Source: Bacteroidota bacterium
Lineage (GTDB): Bacteria > Bacteroidota > Bacteroidia > Bacteroidales > F082
Direction: 5' to 3'
NCBI GenBank assembly: GCA_018830105.1
Contig: JAHJTC010000004.1
Coordinates: 558,001-622,000 of the forward strand
DNA length: 64,000 nt
Made by a program: the position numbers and the translations under genes
Part shown: positions 57,487 through 64,000 of the stretch, piece by piece
Numbering within the stretch: the stretch's first letter is position 1
Layout of the letters: each line of letters starts with the position of its first letter
The notes under the pieces: generated by a model
What the model saw: the letters and a program-made list of their open reading frames with translations, nothing else
Told to the model about the DNA's origin: nothing
Databases searched by the model: none

Positions 57487-58728
57487 TTATTTTTGTACTG
57501 TTTGAAATAGCTTTTTCCAGAATTCGCTATCCGAATAGATTGACAAGAGTTTATTGTCCGTTATAAATCCTGAATCCTCACTCACGGTAGAGCTTCGCGG
57601 CTTATCAAATGCTTCATCAAGCAAATTCCAATGGATACTTAGCAGTTGTATTTTTTCAGGAGACGCATCGACCAAATCCGGATTAATCCTGACCAAAGCA
57701 TCACCAACGGCTTTATGGCTTTCAGGCATCAATCCGGAAACATTGTTAAACATTTCAAAGGCGTTTACATCATATATTCCCTGCCTTGCGCGTTCTGCCG
57801 GGCTCATTGCTGCAAGTTCTTCTTTGAGACTAATAATCTGCGATTGCGCAAACGAAGCTGCATTATCAAATACTGTTTCATCATGGGTTTCGCTCAGATT
57901 CAACGCTACGATTTCGTCATAGGTTTTTTTTAAGTCCGCGGCTGCCTTTTTATCATATTTTAGCAATTCGTTGTAGGTATGTTCGAAATCCTGTTTTTGC
58001 CTTTGTTTTTCCACGCTTTTTATTTCGTCATTTGTATTAGCCATATAATCAGTCTTTTCAGCCTTTTCCTCACTAATATTTTGTTCCCAATAAGCCATAA
58101 CAACATGGATAAAGTTCTCCTGCGAAACTGGTATAAAAAGCGGTTGGCCGGAGAAATTAATAATGGTGACTTCTTCCCGGTTTGTAGCATAGACTGCATG
58201 GCCATGAAAATTATCAACTTGTTGCGGACAGGTGTAGATGTCTGCCATCAATGGAGTTCCGGCTATTACATAAGGGTTATTAAGGTAGATTTGAAAAAAA
58301 GTCGAAAATTTCCAATTTACCGTTGGATTGCCATTCTCCAGATAATAGGGCGAAAAATAAACTTCAATCCACCCTGTTGTTTTAGGGTCATCCTTAGGGA
58401 AAAAGAAAGCAGGTTTTGAGGGTTTAGTGATGGTTGCCATCCTTTTTTGAAATTTTGCTTCAAAACCTGTGGGCGGATTCAGCACATGATGTTGTTTAAA
58501 TGCCGAAATAAGTTGATCAAATTTCTCTTCATACAAGTTAACAGTATGTTTTGGGAGTGTGTTTATGAATCCCTGATCGTAAAATTCCTCTGTGGCGCAA
58601 CTCCCTGTTTTGTATGGCAACATTTCCACTCCATTACTGCTAAGGACAACTTTCTCAGGGCTAGTTTGTGCTAAAGAGGATTGGATTCCAAAAACAGCCA
58701 GAAACATGATCAGGACGATACATCTCAT
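57487..58728 (-). CDS. Secreted protein of unknown function
   Basis: 413 residues from the ATG at 58728 (MRCIVLIMFLAVFGIQSSLA); a longer frame begins upstream but lacks a signal sequence at its start. The signal peptide is cleaved after SLAQ. The mature chain has an N-terminal beta-rich half (EVYFSPYYLENGNPTVNWKF, TPLMADIYTCPQQVDNFHGH, EVTIINFSGQPLFIPVSQEN) and a C-terminal helical half (KKAAADLKKTYDEIVALNLS, FAQSQIISLKEELAAMSPAE). No domain is recognised. It lies 29 bp upstream of the OmpA gene on the same strand, so all three genes (57487, 56378, 55394) may form one operon. Confidence 0.7.
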   Translation of the reverse strand: MRCIVLIMFLAVFGIQSSLAQTSPEKVVLSSNGVEMLPYKTGSCATEEFYDQGFINTLPKHTVNLYEEKFDQLISAFKQHHVLNPPTGFEAKFQKRMATITKPSKPAFFFPKDDPKTTGWIEVYFSPYYLENGNPTVNWKFSTFFQIYLNNPYVIAGTPLMADIYTCPQQVDNFHGHAVYATNREEVTIINFSGQPLFIPVSQENFIHVVMAYWEQNISEEKAEKTDYMANTNDEIKSVEKQRQKQDFEHTYNELLKYDKKAAADLKKTYDEIVALNLSETHDETVFDNAASFAQSQIISLKEELAAMSPAERARQGIYDVNAFEMFNNVSGLMPESHKAVGDALVRINPDLVDASPEKIQLLSIHWNLLDEAFDKPRSSTVSEDSGFITDNKLLSIYSDSEFWKKLFQTVQK

Positions 58729-58822
58729 ACTGTTATGAAAATATCCACTTTCGATATTGCAGCAAAAATTGCAAAACCTCGCATACTTTAGTTTGGCGTG
58801 GTTTAAATTATTTACACACACT

Positions 58823-58841
58823 GCCTGCCCCACAGGCAGGC
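58823..58841. repeat. Palindromic GCCTGCC/GGCAGGC element
   Basis: A 7-bp perfect stem (GCCTGCC, GGCAGGC) around CCACA lies between the lipoprotein gene end (58889) and the start of the unknown secreted-protein gene (58728). Similar GGCAGGC palindromes are dispersed in Bacteroidota genomes; a related half-copy occurs near 55306. No T-run follows, so it is not a typical terminator. Confidence 0.55.
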
Positions 58842-58888
58842 TTGATCCCGAACATATTGAAGCAGCCGCCACAATAGTTTGACATGTG

Positions 58889-59539
58889 CTAAATAATTTC
58901 CGGGAAACTAACATCGCCGGGAAGTTTAAAGAAGGTCTCGTCTATATCTCCCAAATTTATTTCCACAGCTTCCATCAGCACTTTTTGGCCTGCAAAAACG
59001 GCTTCGGTTTTCAATGGGATACTGTTCCAAACCCAAATGGTTGCTTTGGAGGGTTTTTCAATGCTGACTTTCAGGCAGCTTTTGCCCATAAATGCTTCAT
59101 AGCCATGTTTCACGATGCCATAGCGTTCGATGTCTCTCTGTGAAACCTTTTCGTAATCAGTTACTGTTTGAGAAAATTTCATTTTGCGGCCTTCGCTGGC
59201 ATCAAAACTCCATTGGTATTTATAACCATCCAGAACCACAGATTTGTCGCCTGATTTTTGTCCCATGATGATCAGGTAGTTTTCTTCGGCCTGTCGTTCT
59301 CCGTAATTGTCGAAGCGCCATTCTCTGTACAATTCCTGTCCTGCGGCATGGTTTACGAATTTAATGTAGGCTGATTCGATTTCGAAAAGCTGCTTGCTTA
59401 CCGTTGTGCTTTCGGGCAGCTTTTCAACCTCTTCCACAAATGACTCTGCTTCTGTTTTTTCAGTGCTTTGTTCATTGTTATTACACGAAATCAGGAAAAT
59501 TACTGCTAAGCAGTATAATAATTGGATGCTTGTTTTCAT
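58889..59539 (-). CDS. Lipoprotein of unknown function
   Basis: 216 residues from the ATG at 59539 (MKTSIQLLYCLAVIFLISCN); a longer frame that starts upstream lacks a signal sequence at its start. The lipobox IFLISC gives a lipid anchor. The mature part has a charged N-terminal segment (NNNEQSTEKTEAESFVEEVE), then a beta-rich body (FEIESAYIKFVNHAAGQELY, REWRFDNYGERQAEENYLII, YKYQWSFDASEGRKMKFSQT, YGIVKHGYEAFMGKSCLKVS). The pattern resembles small periplasmic lipoproteins of the DUF4412-like kind, but I do not assign a family. It is followed by the palindromic GCCTGCC element. Confidence 0.7.
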   Translation of the reverse strand: MKTSIQLLYCLAVIFLISCNNNEQSTEKTEAESFVEEVEKLPESTTVSKQLFEIESAYIKFVNHAAGQELYREWRFDNYGERQAEENYLIIMGQKSGDKSVVLDGYKYQWSFDASEGRKMKFSQTVTDYEKVSQRDIERYGIVKHGYEAFMGKSCLKVSIEKPSKATIWVWNSIPLKTEAVFAGQKVLMEAVEINLGDIDETFFKLPGDVSFPEII

Positions 59540-59624
59540 AACTTTAATCTTGTAGGTTAAAGTGTATAAAGATACCACAAGCAATAAATGGTTTAATTGT
59601 AAAAAAACCGCATTTTTTTTTCAA

Positions 59625-60506
59625 TTATATTACCGAAACATCTGCTTTAAAAACACCTGAGAGGATTCTACAAAGATCGGAATTATGGTGAAAAAATTGC
59701 TTGGGAGTTTCACCAGTTAACTCTTTGAAATCTTTGATAAAATGTGACTGGTCGTAATAGTTGCCGTCAAACATCATTTTTTGAGCATCAAAACCTGGGA
59801 GGTTGATCATCGCGTTGAAAATATAATTGACCCTGGAAATTCTCATAAGCCTTTTCATGCTCACCCCTACCCGTTTGTTAAAATTCCTTTGCAAGGTGCT
59901 TATCGATTGAAAGTGATTACTGTGAATTGCCTCCAGCTTAAATTCGGTAATATTTTCAGCAATATTATTGTAAATTATATCTACAATATCATACTTATAA
60001 CCCTCATTAGCATAGTTTTGAATGAAATTTGAAAAACAATCAATCCGGCCTTCATCTGTTGCAATCTTATTCAGTTTTTTCCATAATGGAGCAAATATTT
60101 CAAGAGGTAAATCCACGATCATCTGCGATTTTTCAAGCATGTCAAGACCAAAGATTTTAGAAAGCACACTGGCTTTGCATATCACGATAAAACCATCAAT
60201 TGCACCCGCTATCTGCATCTGATTAGGAAGTGAAACAACAGGGGCAACAAAAAAGGGTTTTAGTTTTGCCTCAATCGGCATAATTACTTCTGGAATATTC
60301 TTGAAATGAAAGACCAGCGCCGCATCGGGACGCGGAATAAATTTATCAGAAAGCAATTGGTTTGAATCATCATATCTGATCGATTCAAATTGCTTCACAA
60401 TCCATTGCAGCGCAGGATCAGGCCTGTGAAATCTAACTGTTAGACTATTCTCAGCTTGTGCTTTCAAAATCTCATATTTTATGCCTCTTAACTCATTATA
60501 AATCAA
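59625..60506 (-). CDS. AraC-family transcriptional regulator with DUF6597-like sensor domain
   Basis: About 293 residues. No ATG is available at the start; the first in-frame candidate after a stop is TTG at 60506, inside the last unit of the octamer array. The N-terminal domain (1-150) fits the DUF6597-like cupin-related domain (FHRPDPALQWIVKQFESIRY, FIPRPDAALVFHFKNIPEVI, NQMQIAGAIDGFIVICKASV). The C-terminal HTH_18 domain (about 190-285) has FQSISTLQRNFNKRVGVSMK and YYDQSHFIKDFKELTGETPK. It should bind DNA as a transcriptional activator or repressor; the ligand is unknown. Neighbouring secreted-protein genes may be targets. Confidence 0.8.
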   Translation of the reverse strand: MIYNELRGIKYEILKAQAENSLTVRFHRPDPALQWIVKQFESIRYDDSNQLLSDKFIPRPDAALVFHFKNIPEVIMPIEAKLKPFFVAPVVSLPNQMQIAGAIDGFIVICKASVLSKIFGLDMLEKSQMIVDLPLEIFAPLWKKLNKIATDEGRIDCFSNFIQNYANEGYKYDIVDIIYNNIAENITEFKLEAIHSNHFQSISTLQRNFNKRVGVSMKRLMRISRVNYIFNAMINLPGFDAQKMMFDGNYYDQSHFIKDFKELTGETPKQFFHHNSDLCRILSGVFKADVSVI

Positions 60507-60603
60507 CTCGTGAACTCATCAACCCATAAACTCATAAACCCTTGAACTCATGAACCCATCAACTCATAAACCCTTGAACCCATAAACCCATAAACCCATC
60601 AAC
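60502..60603. repeat. Degenerate 8-bp tandem repeat array, copy 2
   Basis: About 12 units of an octamer that reads GTTYATGR, GTTGATGG or GTTCAAGG on the minus strand fill the whole space between the kelch-like T9SS gene and the AraC gene. The array directly abuts the kelch stop codon (60604) and runs into the AraC start. The consensus is the same as in the array at 22120-22214. Confidence 0.85.
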
Positions 60604-62214
60604 CTACTCCCTCAAAAGTTTCTTTGTCACATAATATTTATCATCAAAAATCACGGTCAAAAAGAGTTGTTCTGGTTTGTTTTTCCTTCTGAACTTAACA
60701 GGGATAGTTTTTTCGCCTTTGGAAAATATTTCCGTGTCAGATTCGAGTATTATTTCACCTAAACTATTGGTAACAAGATAACTTACGCTTGCTTCGTTGT
60801 TTAGATTGAGTGTAACAAAAAACTCATTTTTAAACGGATTGGGAAAAACGGCAACATCAAACGGGTTCTTCCCATCAATTTCAAACTCATTGATTGAAAC
60901 AGGATTAGCGGAAAGCCAGACTTCATAAATGGTATTGTCGGCACTCGTAAGGTTTGTCTGATTATTGGCAAAAGGATTAAGCATATTACTGCTGATACCA
61001 CCATAAATATGACCGATCATCATACTGTCTTCATTTATTTCGCTGAGCTTCAGTACTTCATTGGTGTAATGAGGCAAAGCCAAATTGGTTATAAACTCTG
61101 CGCTGGCGCCCTTTAAGGCTGGCATTTCAATCGGAAGTTGAACCTCAGTTAGATTTCCGTCGGCATCTCGCGTTAGGCGGCTAATTGTGCTGACAAAAGG
61201 CACCAAATCATCCTGTATCAGATTGCCGTTTTGGTAATAATATTGACTCATTCCACCGAAGAATAGGGAGTGCATCCTGTTATCGATGCTATCGTACAGG
61301 CAGGCTACAGCACTGTGATAATTGCTCAGGTATTGATTGAAAGTGGTTATGGGAGTATAGTCGCTGGCTGTTATGTCAACCGGATAAAGAAAAGGCAAAT
61401 CCACATTAATCTGAAAAACACCCGAAGAAATAGTAAAACCTTGTTCGCCATCAGGAAATATTTGAGGTAAAAGGTTATAGTCTCTTCTTCTTAAATGTAC
61501 AGGATCAGTAATTGCTGTGTAATCCCCATAACTCAATTGATCCCCTGAATTGTCGACGGTAAATTTTCTGATTTGATTCGTGTATTCCTGGATATAGGTT
61601 GGATTACCCATGGGATTATACCTGCCGTCGAATCGATGGCCGCCAACTAAATAAAACAGGCTGTTCAGTTTTTCTAAATGTCCGCCTGTAACAGCAAAAA
61701 TATCGTCCTGAATTTGCTTGAAAAAGGGCGTAATAGCTTGATTATCTTGAATGGCGCTGATGAGTTCAGGAACATTTATAGTCGTTAAATGAGGAAAAGT
61801 AATATGGTTGTTTGAACTTTCAGAATATCCATAGCCACCAATAATGTAAAGCGTATCCTTTTCCTGGTGAAAATTCATATTGGTCGACTGCAATTGCTCC
61901 TTGATACTGGTGGGCAAAGCATCAACAGAGGATGACCAGAATTGGGCGTTGGCTATATCCACCACAAAGATATCTGTATTATTTTCTGAGGCCGGAAATG
62001 CATTAAAAGGCTGCCTGGCGTGAAGTCCGTCTTTACGGCCTCCGATGATTAACCATTTCCCTTCGTGCTGGGCAAAAGCATAGGAATGCAATCCCGGCAA
62101 ATCCGGAACAGATACGGGCACAAGTGAAAGTTCATAGTTAAAACTGCTTTGTCCAAAAACATTTAGACTAAGTATGAGTAGGATAAGCGTTGGTATTTTT
62201 AAGTTGATTTTCAT
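60604..62214 (-). CDS. Kelch-like secreted protein with T9SS sorting tail
   Basis: 536 residues with a signal peptide (IPTLILLILSLNVFGQ). The mature part (20-440) has kelch-type motifs: HEGKWLIIGGRKDGLH, DTLYIIGGYGYSES, NSLFYLVGGHRFDG and HSLFFGGMSQYYY, so it forms a beta-propeller for protein or ligand binding. The C-terminal tail (about 455-536; DVAVFPNPFKNEFFVTLN, YLVTNSLGEIILESD, FDDKYYVTKKLLRE) is a type A T9SS sorting domain, so it reaches the cell surface or is secreted. It is followed by the lipocalin-like lipoprotein gene, which ends 10 bp upstream, so the two are probably one operon. Confidence 0.85.
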   Translation of the reverse strand: MKINLKIPTLILLILSLNVFGQSSFNYELSLVPVSVPDLPGLHSYAFAQHEGKWLIIGGRKDGLHARQPFNAFPASENNTDIFVVDIANAQFWSSSVDALPTSIKEQLQSTNMNFHQEKDTLYIIGGYGYSESSNNHITFPHLTTINVPELISAIQDNQAITPFFKQIQDDIFAVTGGHLEKLNSLFYLVGGHRFDGRYNPMGNPTYIQEYTNQIRKFTVDNSGDQLSYGDYTAITDPVHLRRRDYNLLPQIFPDGEQGFTISSGVFQINVDLPFLYPVDITASDYTPITTFNQYLSNYHSAVACLYDSIDNRMHSLFFGGMSQYYYQNGNLIQDDLVPFVSTISRLTRDADGNLTEVQLPIEMPALKGASAEFITNLALPHYTNEVLKLSEINEDSMMIGHIYGGISSNMLNPFANNQTNLTSADNTIYEVWLSANPVSINEFEIDGKNPFDVAVFPNPFKNEFFVTLNLNNEASVSYLVTNSLGEIILESDTEIFSKGEKTIPVKFRRKNKPEQLFLTVIFDDKYYVTKKLLRE

Positions 62215-62224
62215 GCTTTAGGTG

Positions 62225-63022
62225 TTATTTAGTTTGTGTAATCGGCGGAGCAGCCACCTTTTCCATCTCGTACGAAGTGACAAGGTTATTCGCTCTTAGC
62301 CCGGTCCAGCTCATAGTATTTCCGTCAGTATATATATTCCAGCATTCAAAAGCCTGACCGGTGCCACCGCTGATCAGGTCGTTGCTGTAGTTAGAGGCAA
62401 AGAAATCACCATAAAGGAAATAGCGGCCTTCGTTGTCGGATTTCTTTATCCAATTGCCACTTTCATCCTGATAGTAATAATTGTAGTTGCCATCGGCAAA
62501 ATATTCCCAAAAATGGAAGGCGGTATCTGCAGTTCCGGGTGTTGTGCTGCGGCCATACCAAACACCGGTAAACTGATTACTCAGATCTACAGTTACTTTG
62601 CTGCAAGTGTAAGTATTGTTATCGGGAAAGCTTTTTCCATCGATTTTAAATACGGGCACCGTATATTTTAGGGTAGTAGCATCCAGTAATACGATTTGAA
62701 ACTCCATATAATAGGATTTACCCAGCACATCTTTGCCATTTATGGCGATCACGTCATCATTGATGGTATAGGTGTAGGTGTTGTTCTCTTCCCATCGGAA
62801 ATTATTTTCATCCAGTTGAAATCCAACGGCATACATCTCCGTTTTATCTGCTTTTAATTCCATCACAAAAGTGTCATCGGTTAATACAGGCTGATCGTTA
62901 ATCAGGGTATTGATCCAGGTTCCCAGAATAAGTTCATCATTTTGGGTTGACTCATCTTTTTTGCAAGCCGTTAACAGCATGATCATCAGACTCAGGAGTC
63001 CAAATATCTTAAGTGTCTTCAT
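62225..63022 (-). CDS. Lipoprotein with two lipocalin-like domains
   Basis: 265 residues. The lipobox is MIMLLTACKKDE. Two similar lipocalin-like domains follow: the first (about 30-140) begins LILGTWINTL and continues through FVMELKADKTEMYAVGF and YTYTINDDVIAINGKD; the second (about 150-260) begins FTGVWYGRST with HFWEYFADGNYNYYYQDESG. Each opens with the G-x-W motif of the lipocalin-like family, which usually bind small hydrophobic ligands. It begins 10 bp before the kelch-like gene and is probably its operon partner. No T9SS tail is present. Confidence 0.75.
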   Translation of the reverse strand: MKTLKIFGLLSLMIMLLTACKKDESTQNDELILGTWINTLINDQPVLTDDTFVMELKADKTEMYAVGFQLDENNFRWEENNTYTYTINDDVIAINGKDVLGKSYYMEFQIVLLDATTLKYTVPVFKIDGKSFPDNNTYTCSKVTVDLSNQFTGVWYGRSTTPGTADTAFHFWEYFADGNYNYYYQDESGNWIKKSDNEGRYFLYGDFFASNYSNDLISGGTGQAFECWNIYTDGNTMSWTGLRANNLVTSYEMEKVAAPPITQTK

Positions 63023-63311
63023 TGGGTTTTGATTTGATCGTTTGATTTGTAATCTGGTTTTATTTTTATAAAGTGTGCATGGTCTGATTTTATTGAAGAA
63101 CGAAGATCAGCTAGTTTTCTTTCAGCTGTTCAAATATACAATATAATTCATTAGCCATCAGTGATTCTTCCGAACTACTCTTACACCTGTAATTAAAAAC
63201 AATCGAAATTTGGAAAACGTCAAGGCTTATTTTGTCAGCCTACTAAACTATCATCTGTTCACTGTTCTCTGTTCTCTATTCACGCCCACTCCTACCGAAT
63301 CAAAAATCGAC

Positions 63312-64000
63312 TCATGGCTTGTATTTAAACAAATCCGCTCTATGTATTCCTGTTGCATTGAGTTTCTTAACTTCCGCATTAGCTTCTTCCCTATTGAGAT
63401 AAGAATTTGTATAGAGGTATATCTTTTGTTGACCTTCGTCGAAACCAAAATTGACAATCAGATTCCGGTCGCTGTATATCTTGCGATAATTCATGGCTTC
63501 TGCGATATTATTTGCTTTAGCAAGCAGCACATAGTACCGGTTGATTTGCATCATTCCATCGTCGGTGGTTGGATTAAAGGCCGGCTCACTTTTCATTGGC
63601 TGACCAAGGGTGTCGCCCCGATTTACTGAACCTGCCAACACTTTGATCTTTTGCATCTTATACTCGTCTTCTTTGGGCTTTGGCGTAGTAACTTTTTTGA
63701 AATTAATAGCACGGCTCTTTTCAATAACTTCAAAAACAACTTCAATATCGTCTTTTTGTGTTAGCTGGATTTCGATATCGTTATCTCTGATGATAAAACT
63801 TTGCCCGAAAATATTGTTCATACGCACATAATACGTTTGTGATCCAGGCAGATAAAGTGTGAAATTTCCTTCTGAGTTAGTAAAAGCGGAGTAGTTATTG
63901 TCCAGTTTATTGTAGGCCGTTATTTTGATATTCTCCAAAGGAATATTTTGCTCACTGTCTTTAATGAATTTTTGTCTTGCAACAGTAATTTTCCCACTTA
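63312..64000 (-). CDS. CarboxypepD_reg-like domain protein, C-terminal part (N-terminus outside window)
   Basis: The frame is open from the window edge to a stop at 63312; about 229 residues are visible. The true start lies outside, so no start codon is given; an apparent start at 63938 is just a TTG. The visible N-terminal part (SGKITVARQKFIKDSEQNIP, LENIKITAYNKLDNNYSAFT, SEGNFTLYLPGSQTYYVRMN) is a carboxypeptidase-regulatory-like (transthyretin-type) beta-sandwich. The C-terminal third (YYVLLAKANNIAEAMNYRKI, YSDRNLIVNFGFDEGQQKIY, LYTNSYLNREEANAEVKKLN) resembles an SPOR-like segment. Such proteins are secreted or envelope-located in Bacteroidota. Confidence 0.75.
   Translation of the reverse strand, partial: SGKITVARQKFIKDSEQNIPLENIKITAYNKLDNNYSAFTNSEGNFTLYLPGSQTYYVRMNNIFGQSFIIRDNDIEIQLTQKDDIEVVFEVIEKSRAINFKKVTTPKPKEDEYKMQKIKVLAGSVNRGDTLGQPMKSEPAFNPTTDDGMMQINRYYVLLAKANNIAEAMNYRKIYSDRNLIVNFGFDEGQQKIYLYTNSYLNREEANAEVKKLNATGIHRADLFKYKP

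Noticed and set aside
63240-63290. Short repeated CTGTTCTCTGTTCTC sequence after the window-edge gene
   Set aside because: Only about three imperfect heptamer units, too short to treat as a defined repeat element.

Overview
The window looks like chromosomal DNA of a member of the Bacteroidota, probably a marine or environmental Bacteroidales/Marinilabiliales-type organism. The taxonomic rank is inference. The evidence is: type IX secretion (T9SS) C-terminal sorting tails on several secreted proteins, many Cys-anchored lipoproteins, LytS/LytTR two-component pairs, Bacteroidota-style promoters (TTTG-N19/20-TAnnTTTG) with little sign of Shine-Dalgarno sequences, and CHRD, GLUG, InlB-B, DUF3494 and PID-CTERM-like domains. 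Almost all genes are on the minus strand. No rRNA, tRNA, CRISPR array or transposase was seen.

Layout. 1-19 kb is a cell-envelope region: the N-terminal part of a multi-PAS sensor (cut by the window edge), a CHRD lipoprotein, a tiny Thivi_2564-type membrane protein, an M1 peptidase with a barrel-like C-terminus, an OmpA protein, a large lipoprotein with ten InlB-B-type repeats and a terminal ice-binding (DUF3494) domain, a PorT-like barrel, VOC and TfoX-like proteins, and T9SS cargo with a PID-CTERM-like small protein. 19-25 kb holds two convergent LytS/LytTR two-component systems with an octamer repeat array between them. 25-32.4 kb holds a hydrolase, membrane proteins (one CPBP protease, one apparent membrane-protein/lipoprotein fusion) and leucine-rich-repeat proteins.

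32.4-55 kb is a metal-resistance island, all on the minus strand. Its first part reads HYC_CC_PP protein, CusA, CusC, CusB, Met-rich secreted protein, DUF302, SHOCT protein, amino-acid permease, a Cu-ATPase with five heavy-metal-binding modules, and a 57-residue lipoprotein. The second part reads Fur family regulator, His-rich exported protein, CzcB-like adaptor, four-helix-bundle protein, CzcA-like pump, TolC-like channel, and a CDF transporter. A PIN/RHH toxin-antitoxin pair sits between the intact CDF gene and a truncated second CDF copy that shares a 91-bp repeat with it. 55-64 kb returns to secreted and outer-membrane proteins, an AraC-family regulator next to a second octamer array, and T9SS/lipoprotein cargo.

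The observation I consider most worth pursuing is a previously unremarked promoter architecture. Four scattered genes (Thivi_2564 protein, a small coiled-coil membrane protein, the ice-binding/InlB-B lipoprotein and the Met-rich copper-island protein) each have two TTACA-type half-sites exactly 21 bp apart, followed by exactly 22 bp and a TAnnTTTG-like -7 box. That fixed geometry predicts one regulator and one envelope- or metal-stress regulon. All functional calls come from reading the sequence and family knowledge; no database search was run.
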